NCBI RefSeq assembly: GCF_008806755.1
Contig: NZ_WAAU01000008.1
Coordinates: 570,964 to 634,963, forward strand
Direction: 5' to 3'
DNA length: 64,000 nt
DNA from: Tenacibaculum aiptasiae
GTDB taxonomy: Bacteria > Bacteroidota > Bacteroidia > Flavobacteriales > Flavobacteriaceae
Shown in pieces: positions 36,338 through 45,307 of this stretch. Position 1 is the first letter of the stretch; every line of letters starts with the position of its first letter. Both the position numbers and the translations under genes were made by a program. Below the pieces are notes generated by a model that did not search any database, was not told the origin of the DNA, and saw nothing but the letters and a program-made list of their open reading frames with translations.

Positions 36338-37279
36338 ATGACTATAACACAACTAAAATATACCTTATCTGTTGCTGAGTATAAAAACTTTACAATTGCT
36401 GCCGAGCATTGTTTCGTTACTCAACCAACATTAAGTATGCAAATACAAAAATTGGAAGAAGAATTAGATGCTAAAATATTTAACCGTTCTAAAAAACCTA
36501 TCGAGCTAACTGAAGTTGGTAAAAAAATAGTAGAACAAGCAAAAGTTATTGTCGATGAAAGCAATCGTATTTTAGATATTGTACACCAACAAAAAGGTTA
36601 TGTTGGAGGTGAATTCAAACTTGGAATAATTCCTACTATAATGCCTACTCTATTACCTATGTTTTTAAAAACATTTAGTAGAAACTATCCTAAAGTTCAA
36701 TTAATCATAGAAGAATTAACTACTGAGGAAATTGTTAGAAAGTTAATGGATGGTCATATTGATGCTGCTTTAGCTGCTACTCCACTAGAAAACGAAGCTA
36801 TTAAAGAGCGTGTTCTATACTACGAACCTTTTGTAGGGTTAATACCACACGAACATCGTTTATTTGAAAAAAAGAAAATTGAAGTTAACGACTTAGAGGT
36901 TGACGATATCTTATTATTAGAAGACGGACATTGCTTTAAAGATAGTGTTATTAACCTATGTAGAACTGACAAAAGAAATTCTAAAAATCATTTCCAACTA
37001 GAGAGCGGAAGCTTTGATACTTTGATTAAATTATCTAAAGATGGATTAGGTATGACTTTGTTACCTTATTTAAATACTTTGGATTTAAACGAAAAAGACA
37101 AAGAACACCTTAGAGAATTTGAAACTCCACCTCCAGCTAGAGAGGTAAGTTTAATTTATCATAAATCTCAATTAAAAATGCAGTTAATAGAAGCTTTAAA
37201 AAGTACTATTGATAGTGTTGTAAGAGGAGCTATAGCTTTTAGCGATGTAGAAATAATTAGTCCTTTAAACAAAGGATAA
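36338..37279 (+). CDS. oxyR: Hydrogen peroxide-sensing LysR regulator OxyR
   Basis: A 313-residue LysR-type regulator. The N-terminal winged helix is TITQLKYTLSVAEYKNFTIA. The redox pair is intact: C199 in LLLEDGHCFKD and C208 in INLCR, the same spacing and numbering as the peroxide-sensing cysteines of E. coli OxyR. Together with the divergent dps gene and the intervening box, this supports OxyR over a generic LysR protein. A bidirectional terminator follows. Confidence 0.93.
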   Translation: MTITQLKYTLSVAEYKNFTIAAEHCFVTQPTLSMQIQKLEEELDAKIFNRSKKPIELTEVGKKIVEQAKVIVDESNRILDIVHQQKGYVGGEFKLGIIPTIMPTLLPMFLKTFSRNYPKVQLIIEELTTEEIVRKLMDGHIDAALAATPLENEAIKERVLYYEPFVGLIPHEHRLFEKKKIEVNDLEVDDILLLEDGHCFKDSVINLCRTDKRNSKNHFQLESGSFDTLIKLSKDGLGMTLLPYLNTLDLNEKDKEHLREFETPPPAREVSLIYHKSQLKMQLIEALKSTIDSVVRGAIAFSDVEIISPLNKG

Positions 37280-37286
37280 CAAATAA

Positions 37287-37314
37287 AAAATCCCGCTACA
37301 TGCGGGATTTTTTA
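37287..37314. terminator. Bidirectional terminator between oxyR and sulP
   Basis: Stem AAATCCCGC / GCGGGATTT with a 5-nt loop, A-rich left and T-rich right flanks. Third hairpin of the CCCGC/GCGGG type in the window. Confidence 0.88.
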
Positions 37315-37315
37315 T

Positions 37316-38977
37316 TTAAAATTTATATTCTGATAATGGTTTCGGAAAATCTTCAGGATTTGCTGCTAAATGATAACGAGGGTCATCAATAGCTTCCTCT
37401 ATCACATCTGAGAAAATTGGACTTGCCTTATATAATAATACTTTACAGTCTTCACTTAAGTGTTTTAAAACAACTTTTTTTCCTGCAGCTTGGTATTTTT
37501 CAACTAAAGCAAAAATAGCTTCGATAGCTGAGTGATCTGAAACTCTAGACTCAACGAAATCAATCTCAACTCTATCTGGATCATTTTTTATATCAAACTT
37601 TTCATTGAAAGCTGTAATACTTCCAAAAAATAAAGGTCCCCAAATTTCATAAACTTTAGTACCATCATCTTTCATACGTTTTCTAGCTCTAATTTTCTTT
37701 GCATTTTCCCATGAGAATACTAATGCACTAACAATTACTCCAACAAATACAGCAATAGCTAAATCGAAAATTACAGTAACCGCAGATACAATTATTAAAA
37801 CAAAAGCATCCGATTTTGGAATCTTATTCATAATTCTAAAACTAGACCATGCAAATGTTTCAATTACCATCATAAACATTACTCCTACTAAAGCAGCAAT
37901 AGGTACTTGTTCTATATATTTATCAGCAAATAAAATAAATGTAAGTAAAGTTAATGCCATCATAACACCTGACAATCTTCCTCTACCGCCAGCGTTGATA
38001 TTAATTACTGTTTGTCCAATCATACCACAACCACCTGTTCCTCCAAACAATCCACTTACAATATTTCCAGCTCCTTGAGCAACACATTCTTTATTTCCAT
38101 TTCCTCTAGAATCTGTTAACTCATCAACTAAATTCATTGTCATTAACGACTCGATTAAACCTACTGATGCTGCTAAGAAAGCATATGGAAGAATAAATAA
38201 TAAAGTATCTAAATTAAATGGTAAGTTTTGCCATAATTCTAAGTTTGGTGTAGGGAATTTTCCAGATAATCCATCTCCTCCACCTTCTCTAATGTAAGAA
38301 CCAACTGTACTTACATCCATTCCAGAAATAACAACAATTGCTGTAGTTATAATAATTGCAGTTAAAGCTGCAGGCACTTTCTTTGTAATTTTTGGAAGTC
38401 CCCAAATAATTGCCATTGTTAATAATACCAACCCAATCATGGTAAATAACTCTGTACCTTGCATAAATATGTTAGTATATTCTTTAACTCCTTCTGGTGA
38501 AATATTTAATTCTTTATGAGAAAACATTTTTACTTGAGCTATAAAAATTACAATTGCTAAACCATTTACAAATCCCATCATTACAGGATGAGGTATTAAA
38601 CGTACAAAGCGTCCTAATTTTAAAACTCCTGCTCCAACTTGTATCAGCCCCATTAAAATAACAGCTCCTAATAAATAGTAATACCCCATATTATCTATTG
38701 GAGTATCAAAAAGCATCCCTTTTTTGTGTCCTTCAGCAATCATATGCACAAAAATAACCGCCACTGCTCCAGCTGCTCCTGATATTAATCCAGGTCTACC
38801 TCCAAAAATTGCTGTAATTAAACCAATAATAAACGCTCCTGAAAGTGCTACTAAAGGATCTATTTGAGCAACAAAGGCAAAAGCTACTACTTCAGGTATC
38901 ATAGCTAACGAAACTGTAATCCCCGCTAAAGTGTCATCTTTAATGTTAATCTTCTTACTTTTAATGTATTTCATCAT
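37316..38977 (-). CDS. SulP family anion transporter with STAS domain
   Basis: A 553-residue SLC26/SulP protein with about 12-14 hydrophobic segments. It opens DDTLAGITVSLAMIPEVVAF, contains GGTGGCGMIGQTVININ and has a short C-terminal STAS domain (about 440-530, VEIDFVESRVSDHSAIEAI). Family members carry sulfate, bicarbonate or other anions; in marine bacteria bicarbonate is possible, but the substrate is not determined by sequence. Monocistronic. Confidence 0.88.
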   Translation of the reverse strand: MMKYIKSKKINIKDDTLAGITVSLAMIPEVVAFAFVAQIDPLVALSGAFIIGLITAIFGGRPGLISGAAGAVAVIFVHMIAEGHKKGMLFDTPIDNMGYYYLLGAVILMGLIQVGAGVLKLGRFVRLIPHPVMMGFVNGLAIVIFIAQVKMFSHKELNISPEGVKEYTNIFMQGTELFTMIGLVLLTMAIIWGLPKITKKVPAALTAIIITTAIVVISGMDVSTVGSYIREGGGDGLSGKFPTPNLELWQNLPFNLDTLLFILPYAFLAASVGLIESLMTMNLVDELTDSRGNGNKECVAQGAGNIVSGLFGGTGGCGMIGQTVININAGGRGRLSGVMMALTLLTFILFADKYIEQVPIAALVGVMFMMVIETFAWSSFRIMNKIPKSDAFVLIIVSAVTVIFDLAIAVFVGVIVSALVFSWENAKKIRARKRMKDDGTKVYEIWGPLFFGSITAFNEKFDIKNDPDRVEIDFVESRVSDHSAIEAIFALVEKYQAAGKKVVLKHLSEDCKVLLYKASPIFSDVIEEAIDDPRYHLAANPEDFPKPLSEYKF

Positions 38978-39058
38978 AATATCAACAGGTATATTCTAAA
39001 AGTTGGCAAATGTAAAGATAATTTTATTCATATAGTTTTATGTTTCATTAACTTTAAT

Positions 39059-39089
39059 TTTGTGGACGTTTTTTTTTGCTTTATTTTTG
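39059..39089 (+). promoter_or_regulatory. Bacteroidota-type promoter of the pyrR operon
   Basis: TTTG (39059-39062), 19-nt spacer, TATTTTTG (39082-39089): a full consensus match. The expected start is near 39096. Confidence 0.78.
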
Positions 39090-39098
39090 AACGTTGAA

Positions 39099-39118
39099 CT
39101 ATCAAACCAATTTGATAG
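39099..39118 (+). promoter_or_regulatory. 5'-end hairpin in the pyrR leader
   Basis: Perfect 8-bp stem CTATCAAA / TTTGATAG with loop CCAA. It makes up most of the predicted 29-nt leader and ends 6 nt before the pyrR ATG, so it can affect translation initiation or RNA stability. Confidence 0.6.
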
Positions 39119-39124
39119 CAACAA

Positions 39125-39679
39125 ATGAGCAGAAAAACACTACTTACATCAAAAGAAATTCAAATCATTCTGCATCGATTAGCTTGTCAGTTAATCGAAA
39201 ACCATAACGACTTCTCTAATACCGTGCTAATAGGACTTCAACCTAGAGGAACTTTTTTAGCAAAACGATTAGCTAAATTGTTAACAGATGATTATGGAAT
39301 ACAAAATCTTCAATTAGGTTTATTAGACATTACTTTTTATCGAGACGATTTTCGTAGAAGAGACGAACCTTTAGAAGCTACAGCAACTCAAATTGATTTT
39401 TTAATTGAAGGCAAAAAAGTTGTTATTATTGACGATGTTTTATACTCAGGTAGAAGTGTACGAAGTGCTTTAACAGCAATTCAGTCATACGGAAGACCTG
39501 AAAACATTGAGTTACTAGTGTTAATTGATCGCCGTTTTAGTCGTCACCTTCCTATTCAACCTAATTATAGAGGAAGACAAGTTGACGCTATAAATGAAGA
39601 AAAAGTTGTTGTTAACTGGGAAGAAACTCATAAAGAAGATACTATTTACCTTGAACCCAAGCCATCAAAGCTTGATTAG
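39125..39679 (+). CDS. pyrR: PyrR bifunctional regulator / uracil phosphoribosyltransferase
   Basis: A 184-residue PRTase-fold protein with the PRPP loop VVIIDDVLYSGRSVRSAL and the PyrR-typical QPRGTFLAKRL and FYRDDFRRR segments. In Bacilli PyrR binds pyr mRNA leaders; elsewhere it acts mostly as uracil phosphoribosyltransferase. Here it is the first gene of the pyrR-pyrB unit, 24 nt before pyrB, and its own leader carries a 5' hairpin. Confidence 0.93.
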   Translation: MSRKTLLTSKEIQIILHRLACQLIENHNDFSNTVLIGLQPRGTFLAKRLAKLLTDDYGIQNLQLGLLDITFYRDDFRRRDEPLEATATQIDFLIEGKKVVIIDDVLYSGRSVRSALTAIQSYGRPENIELLVLIDRRFSRHLPIQPNYRGRQVDAINEEKVVVNWEETHKEDTIYLEPKPSKLD

Positions 39680-39703
39680 TTATGATTATAAAAACAAACT
39701 AAA

Positions 39704-40636
39704 ATGAAGCAGTTAAGCGTTGAACATTTATTAGGTATAAAATACCTTAACAAAACCGATTTAGAGCTTATTTTTGAAACTGCTTCTCATTTTAAAGAAG
39801 TTATTAACCGCCCTATAAAGAAAGTTCCTTCTTTACGAGATATTACCATTGCTAACTTATTTTTTGAAAATAGTACTCGTACTAAATTATCATTCGAATT
39901 AGCTGAAAAACGTTTATCGGCAGACGTAATTAATTTCTCTGCTGGGCAGTCTTCTGTAAAAAAAGGAGAAACCTTAATTGATACCGTTAATAATATCCTT
40001 TCAATGAAAGTTGATATTGTTGTTATGCGTCATGCCAATGTAGGTGCTGGTATTTTCTTATCAAAACATGTAGATGCAAAAATTATTAATGCTGGTGATG
40101 GTACACATGAACATCCAACACAAGCTTTATTAGATAGTTTTTCTATGCGTGAAGCTTTAAACAGTAACTTAAAAGGTAAGAAAATTGTTATTGTAGGAGA
40201 TGTTTTACATTCTCGTGTAGCTTTATCAAATATTTTTGCTTTACAATTACAAGGAGCTAAAGTAAAAGTTTGTGGTCCAACAACATTAATCCCTAGATAT
40301 ATTACTAGTTTAGGTGTTGAGGTTGAAACAAACTTGAAAAAAGCTTTAGAATGGTGTGATGTTGCTAATGTACTACGTGTACAACATGAACGAATGAATA
40401 TTAAATATTTCCCTTCTACTAGAGAATACACACAGTTATTTGGTATTAACAAACAAATACTAGACAACCTTGGTAAGAAAATTGTTATAATGCACCCAGG
40501 ACCTATAAATAGAGGGGTTGAATTAACAAGTGATGTTGCCGATAGTGACCAATCTATTATTTTAAATCAGGTAGAAAATGGGGTTGCTACACGTATGGCT
40601 GTTATATATTTGTTAGCACAACAAATAAAAAGATAA
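39704..40636 (+). CDS. pyrB: Aspartate carbamoyltransferase catalytic subunit
   Basis: A 310-residue ATCase catalytic chain, the committing step of pyrimidine synthesis. The carbamoyl-phosphate loop is FFENSTRTKLSFE (most homologues have STRTRxSFE), with HPTQALLD, and MHPGPINRGVE near the C-terminus. No pyrI regulatory chain follows, so control is probably through PyrR or substrate supply. It is 2 nt from the next small gene. Confidence 0.95.
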   Translation: MKQLSVEHLLGIKYLNKTDLELIFETASHFKEVINRPIKKVPSLRDITIANLFFENSTRTKLSFELAEKRLSADVINFSAGQSSVKKGETLIDTVNNILSMKVDIVVMRHANVGAGIFLSKHVDAKIINAGDGTHEHPTQALLDSFSMREALNSNLKGKKIVIVGDVLHSRVALSNIFALQLQGAKVKVCGPTTLIPRYITSLGVEVETNLKKALEWCDVANVLRVQHERMNIKYFPSTREYTQLFGINKQILDNLGKKIVIMHPGPINRGVELTSDVADSDQSIILNQVENGVATRMAVIYLLAQQIKR

Positions 40637-40638
40637 TA

Positions 40639-40971
40639 ATGAAAATTGAAGATAAAAAAGAATATACGTTAGTTCATTTTGATGATACTTCTTTCGAAGA
40701 TTTCTTATTAAATTTTGAAAAAGAGCACTTTAACCTTAAGGAAAAACACCTTATCATAAAAATTTCAGAAAAAAATAACGTTTCCAAAGAAAATATTTTA
40801 TTATTTTTGAAATACGCTCAAGTGCATCAAACAAATGGCACATCTTTTGTAATTGTATTAAAAGATGTGAATATTGATGATTTTCCAGAATCGTTAAACA
40901 TAGCCCCTACATTAGTTGAGGCTGAAGATATTATTGAAATGGAAAATATTCAGCGTGATTTAGGTTTTTAA
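40639..40971 (+). CDS. Small STAS-like protein between pyrB and rnz
   Basis: A 110-residue soluble acidic protein beginning MKIEDKKEYTLVHFDD, with alternating strand/helix pattern (HLIIKISEKNNVSKENILLFL, TSFVIVLKD) that resembles a STAS-like alpha/beta fold. It has none of the RNase Z metal motifs even though flavobacterial databases sometimes label such genes ribonuclease Z by association (recalled). It is 2 nt after pyrB and close upstream of rnz, so co-transcription is clear. Function unknown. Confidence 0.6.
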   Translation: MKIEDKKEYTLVHFDDTSFEDFLLNFEKEHFNLKEKHLIIKISEKNNVSKENILLFLKYAQVHQTNGTSFVIVLKDVNIDDFPESLNIAPTLVEAEDIIEMENIQRDLGF

Positions 40972-41002
40972 CCTATAATAATCCCTTAAAACCGAATAAC
41001 GT

Positions 41003-41323
41003 ATGGTAAAAAAAATACTTTTATTATTTTTATTCTTAGTAACCTTGTCTAGTTTCTCTCAAGAGAAACAAGTAGATAAGCTAGTTGCTTCTCCTAACCC
41101 TTTTACCAATAATACCACTATTTCATTTAATGCTAAAAGTGACCAGACCGTTATTTTCACCGTTAGAAACGTATTAGGTAAAACTGTATATAGAAAAGAA
41201 TTAAATATTTCTAAAGGACGTAATTCATATCCTTTTTATCGCAACGATTTAAAGTCGGGTATGTATATATATGCTATACAGAGTAATAAGAATATTATTT
41301 CAAAACGTTTTGTCATAAAATAA
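41003..41323 (+). CDS. Minimal T9SS type A sorting-domain protein
   Basis: A 106-residue secreted protein consisting of a signal peptide (about 1-20, TLSSFSQ) and almost nothing but a type A C-terminal sorting domain: LVASPNPFTNNTTISF, VRNVLGKTVYRKEL, GMYIYAIQSNKNIISKRFVIK. In the type IX secretion system this domain directs cargo to the outer surface. Here there is no cargo domain, which is odd. Its stop codon abuts the rnz start. It may be a remnant or a genuinely small surface protein. Confidence 0.8.
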   Translation: MVKKILLLFLFLVTLSSFSQEKQVDKLVASPNPFTNNTTISFNAKSDQTVIFTVRNVLGKTVYRKELNISKGRNSYPFYRNDLKSGMYIYAIQSNKNIISKRFVIK

Positions 41324-42265
41324 ATGAGTTTGCATTTAACTATTTTAGGATGCCACTCTGCTACCCCAAGAGTTAATGCACACCCTACGTCTCAGTATTT
41401 AGAAATTAATAATCGCCATTTTTTAATAGATTGTGGAGAAGGTACTCAAAGACAAATGAGAAAGTATAAAGTTGGTTTTTCTAAAATCAACCATATATTT
41501 ATCTCTCATTTGCATGGAGATCACTTTTTTGGGTTAATTGGTTTAATTTCTACATTTGGAATACTTAATAGAGAAAAGGATCTGCATATTTATGGTCCTA
41601 AAGGAATTAAAGAAATTACTGTTCTTCAATTAAAAATTTCAAAATCTTGGACTAAATACAACATTATTTTTCACGAATTAGATTCAAATGAAAGTGAACT
41701 AATTTTTGAAGATGATAAAATAACTGTGCACACTATTCCATTAGATCATAGAGTATACACTAATGGTTTTTTATTTAAGGAAAAACCAAAGCCTAGAAAA
41801 TTGCATATTGAAAACATTCAACAATACGATGAAATAGAAACTTGCGATTTTCACAATATAAAAGCTGGTAAAGATTTTGTTCTATCTACAGGAGAAGTGA
41901 TTCCTAATTTTGAATTAACAATAGACCCTCCTAAACCAAAAAGCTATGCTTTTTGCAGTGATACCACTTATAAACCAGACATAGTACCTATTATTAAAGA
42001 TGTAGATTTACTATACCATGAAGCTACCTTTTTAAAAGATAGAGAAGATTTGTGTGATAAAACAAAACACTCAACTGCCGAACAAGCTGCTAGGATTGCG
42101 AATCAAGCAAATGCAGGAAAACTAATTATTGGGCACTATTCTAGTAGGTACTCAAACTTAAAAGACTTTAAAGTAGAAGCACAAACTATTTTTGAAAATG
42201 TAGAATTAGCAGAAGCAGGTAAGCTATACTCTACTAACTCATTTCCAATAGAAGTTTTAAATTAA
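41324..42265 (+). CDS. rnz: Ribonuclease Z (tRNA 3'-processing)
   Basis: A 313-residue metallo-beta-lactamase-fold nuclease. The family opening LGCHSATPRVNAHPTSQ is present, with zinc motif SHLHGDHFFGL near residue 61, the exosite insertion around 150-200, CSDTTYKPD and a C-terminal GHYSSRY. It removes tRNA 3' trailers. It follows the sorting-domain gene with no gap and ends overlapping the convergent CoA-binding gene by 4 nt. Confidence 0.94.
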   Translation: MSLHLTILGCHSATPRVNAHPTSQYLEINNRHFLIDCGEGTQRQMRKYKVGFSKINHIFISHLHGDHFFGLIGLISTFGILNREKDLHIYGPKGIKEITVLQLKISKSWTKYNIIFHELDSNESELIFEDDKITVHTIPLDHRVYTNGFLFKEKPKPRKLHIENIQQYDEIETCDFHNIKAGKDFVLSTGEVIPNFELTIDPPKPKSYAFCSDTTYKPDIVPIIKDVDLLYHEATFLKDREDLCDKTKHSTAEQAARIANQANAGKLIIGHYSSRYSNLKDFKVEAQTIFENVELAEAGKLYSTNSFPIEVLN

Positions 42266-42624
42266 TATTGATTGGTTGATAACAAAACCAACGTACAAGC
42301 TATTTCTGACTTAATTCCTTTCTCTTTTAATATTTTTGAAAACTCAGAATTTTCTGTACCTGGATTAAAAATTACCCTTCTAGGATTTAACCCTAATACA
42401 TAATCGTAATACTCTTCTTGTCGTTTAGGATTTAAATACATTGTAACGGTATCAATATTATCAAACAATGTTTTTTCAGTTGTAATATTGATTTCATTTA
42501 CCCTTCCTTCTCTAGCCCCAATAGCGTGTATCTTTATTTCTTTATCATCCAACCTTTTAAGTGCAATATTTGAATACTTATTAGGATTTAAAGATGCTCC
42601 AATAATTAAAGTTGTTTTGTCCAT
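42262..42624 (-). CDS. CoA-binding domain protein (YccU-like)
   Basis: Small Rossmann-fold protein of the CoA_binding_2 family. From ATG at 42624 (MDKTTLIIGASLNPNKYS) it has 120 residues, and ends near VIFNPGTENSEFSKILKEKGIKSEIACTLVLL, the usual YccU ending. I prefer this start to the frame start at 42666, whose extra 14 residues do not fit the family. Function in bacteria is not established. It is convergent with rnz. Confidence 0.85.
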   Translation of the reverse strand: MDKTTLIIGASLNPNKYSNIALKRLDDKEIKIHAIGAREGRVNEINITTEKTLFDNIDTVTMYLNPKRQEEYYDYVLGLNPRRVIFNPGTENSEFSKILKEKGIKSEIACTLVLLSTNQY

Positions 42625-42719
42625 AGTTGTTAATAATACGTTAAACTCTGTTAAAGGAAGTAACAAAAATAATCAGCAAACAGTCTATTAGACATCTAAA
42701 CAATTCAAAAACAAACAAA

Positions 42720-45218
42720 ATGAAAAACATATTACTTATACTTTTAATGGTATTTAGTGTTAATTTATTTGCACAAATGCCTAAAGGTAAATTACCAAAA
42801 CCTGGTTCCGTTTCTGGTAAAGTCATCGACCAAACAACAAAAGAACCACTTCCTTACGTAAATATAATAATCAAAGATACAGCTAACAAAATTTTAACAG
42901 GTGGAATCACTAGCGACAATGGAACTTTTTCTATAAAAAATATTCCTGAAGGTAAGAATATAGTAGAAGTTCAATTTATTGGTTATAAAACTGTTAGTAA
43001 ACCAATTCTTATAAATAATAAAAGAAGAAAAATTAACTTAGGAACTATTCCTTTAACTGAAGACTCTACCACTTTGGATGAAGTTGAGGTTAGAGCTGAA
43101 ACTTCTTCTGTTACTCAAAAAGTAGATAGAAAAGTAATTAACGTAGGAAAAGATTTAACTTCAGCGGGAGCAACTGCTTCAGAATTATTAAATAATGTAC
43201 AATCTGTAAGTGTAGATAGCCAAACTGGTAATATCAGTTTGCGTGGTAATGAAAATGTACGTGTATTAGTTGATGGAAAACCAACAAATATTCCAGCTTC
43301 TCAATTATTAAAACAAATTCCATCTACCTCTATTAAAAGTGTTGAATTAATTACTAATCCTTCAGCCAAGTACAACCCAGAAGGAATGAGTGGTATCATT
43401 AATATTGTATTAAACAAAAATGCAAATATGGGATTCAATGGTTCTGTAAATACTGGACTTGAAGCTGGACATTATGTACGTTATAATACTTCAACCAATA
43501 TGAACTATAAAACTGGTAAAATTAACTTTTTTGGAAACTATGGTTTTAATGGTGGTGATAGATACAATTTTGGTTATGTTAACAGACCTACTGTAAACAA
43601 TCAAGATTTTATTTTTAAAAACGATAACCAATCACATCTTTTAAAGTTTGGTGCTGATATTTACTTAGATGATAAAAACACTTTATCTTTCTATACAACT
43701 CAAAACTGGTTTGATAGCAAAGCTACTGGTCGTGCTCTAATTACAGATGGTACAGGAAACATTACAAGTAATGCTCCTAATACACAAACATCTGATAGTC
43801 ATAACCAAACATACAATATTAACTATAAACATGATTTTGAAAAGAAAGGTCATAATATAGAATTTGAAGCAACATATACGAAGAATAAATCTCCTAACTT
43901 CTTAAATAATCAAGATTTAATTATTCCTCAATCTGACATTAAATATAAATTATCAAATTATTTTAATGATATTAATAATAATAGAGATAATACTTTAATA
44001 AATATTGATTATACCAATCCTGTGTCTAAAAACGGTAAATTGGAGTTAGGATTAGAATATAGAGTTAACAAAACAGATAATACTAATATAACAGACCAAC
44101 ATAGAGTTCTTAGATATCAAACAGATACTAATGGTGATATTGTATTTGACGCAAATCAACAACCAATTATAATTGAAACTGGGAAAATTCCAAATTCAAA
44201 CTTTACATATGATAGAAAAATTTATTCTGGTTATGTAAATTATGGTCATAAATTTGGAAAACTAACAATGCAATTGGGTGCTCGTTTAGAACAATACGAC
44301 ATAAAAGGTATTTTTAATCAAGTAGCTGAACCAACTGAAGTAGTTACAGATAAAATATTTTCTGTATATCCATCGGCATTTTTCACATATAATCCTACCG
44401 ATAAAAATCAATTCCAATTAAGTTATAGTAGAAGAGTTGACAGACCTGGTATTGGTCAAGTAAATCCTATTAGAGAATGGAGTACTCCTTTAATTACCTC
44501 TATTGGTAACCCTAACTTAGTTCCTCAATTTACAAACTCTCTTGAATTTAATTATACAAGAAGAATCAAAGGAGGATCAATTACATTTGGAACTTTTTAC
44601 AGAAATATTAATGATGTAATTAATAGAGCTACTTATAAAGACCCTACAGATCCAAGTGACGTAAGACAAATTTTAACTCATGCAAATTTTGATGACACCA
44701 ATGCTTATGGTTTAGAGTTTTCTACAAATTATAGAATTACAAAATGGTGGAGAGCAAATGCAAGCATGGATTTTTATTCTCAAAAACAATTTGGAACAAA
44801 TGACATAAGTAATCCTAATGCTCCAAGAAGAGAAGTTACAACTGAAATCTTTAATGCTAGAATTAGTAATAGTTTTACACTATCAAAGAAATTACGTTTA
44901 CAATTATTTGCTATGTACAGAGGACCAAGACAAGATATACAATGGGATGTAGATCCTATGACAATGGTTAACTTAGGTGCTAACTATAGTGTACTTAAAG
45001 GAAAAGGAAACTTTACTTTTAGAGTAAATGATATATTCAACACGATGAGATTCAAGTTTGATTCAACAAACCCATTTGTACAAAACGGGCGTTTTAAATG
45101 GGAAAGTAGAACTACTTATATTGGATTTAACTACAGATTTGGTGGAGGAAAAAACAAAGCGAAACGTAGAAGAAACAGAGATAACAATGAAAAAAGCGGT
45201 GGCGGTGGTTTCATGTAA
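42720..45218 (+). CDS. Outer-membrane beta-barrel receptor, TonB-dependent-like (copy 1)
   Basis: An 832-residue outer-membrane protein. A signal peptide (ending FAQ, residue 19) is followed by a carboxypeptidase-regulatory-like beta domain (SGKVIDQTTKEPLPYVN, about 30-120), a plug-like domain (SLRGNENVRVLVDGKPTN, NPSAKYNPEGMSGIINIVL) and a large barrel ending in a Gly-rich basic tail. This is the Bacteroidota outer-membrane beta-barrel family related to TonB receptors; no TonB box is evident to me. The substrate is unknown. A very similar gene follows after a terminator. Confidence 0.87.
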   Translation: MKNILLILLMVFSVNLFAQMPKGKLPKPGSVSGKVIDQTTKEPLPYVNIIIKDTANKILTGGITSDNGTFSIKNIPEGKNIVEVQFIGYKTVSKPILINNKRRKINLGTIPLTEDSTTLDEVEVRAETSSVTQKVDRKVINVGKDLTSAGATASELLNNVQSVSVDSQTGNISLRGNENVRVLVDGKPTNIPASQLLKQIPSTSIKSVELITNPSAKYNPEGMSGIINIVLNKNANMGFNGSVNTGLEAGHYVRYNTSTNMNYKTGKINFFGNYGFNGGDRYNFGYVNRPTVNNQDFIFKNDNQSHLLKFGADIYLDDKNTLSFYTTQNWFDSKATGRALITDGTGNITSNAPNTQTSDSHNQTYNINYKHDFEKKGHNIEFEATYTKNKSPNFLNNQDLIIPQSDIKYKLSNYFNDINNNRDNTLINIDYTNPVSKNGKLELGLEYRVNKTDNTNITDQHRVLRYQTDTNGDIVFDANQQPIIIETGKIPNSNFTYDRKIYSGYVNYGHKFGKLTMQLGARLEQYDIKGIFNQVAEPTEVVTDKIFSVYPSAFFTYNPTDKNQFQLSYSRRVDRPGIGQVNPIREWSTPLITSIGNPNLVPQFTNSLEFNYTRRIKGGSITFGTFYRNINDVINRATYKDPTDPSDVRQILTHANFDDTNAYGLEFSTNYRITKWWRANASMDFYSQKQFGTNDISNPNAPRREVTTEIFNARISNSFTLSKKLRLQLFAMYRGPRQDIQWDVDPMTMVNLGANYSVLKGKGNFTFRVNDIFNTMRFKFDSTNPFVQNGRFKWESRTTYIGFNYRFGGGKNKAKRRRNRDNNEKSGGGGFM

Positions 45219-45240
45219 AATCATTTTTCATAATATAAAA

Positions 45241-45273
45241 AAAAACCAAGGTAATATTGCCTTGGTTTTTTTA
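45241..45273 (+). terminator. Intrinsic terminator between the two receptor genes
   Basis: Perfect 11-bp stem AAAAACCAAGG / CCTTGGTTTTT with an 8-nt loop and seven Ts in all. Confidence 0.9.
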
Positions 45274-45307
45274 TATTTAGCTTTCTAATAAAATTAGTTC
45301 CCCGAAT

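Noticed and set aside
40030..40467. 145-residue minus-strand frame inside pyrB
   Set aside because: Antisense shadow of a clearly conserved ATCase, Cys-rich only because of the complementary codons.
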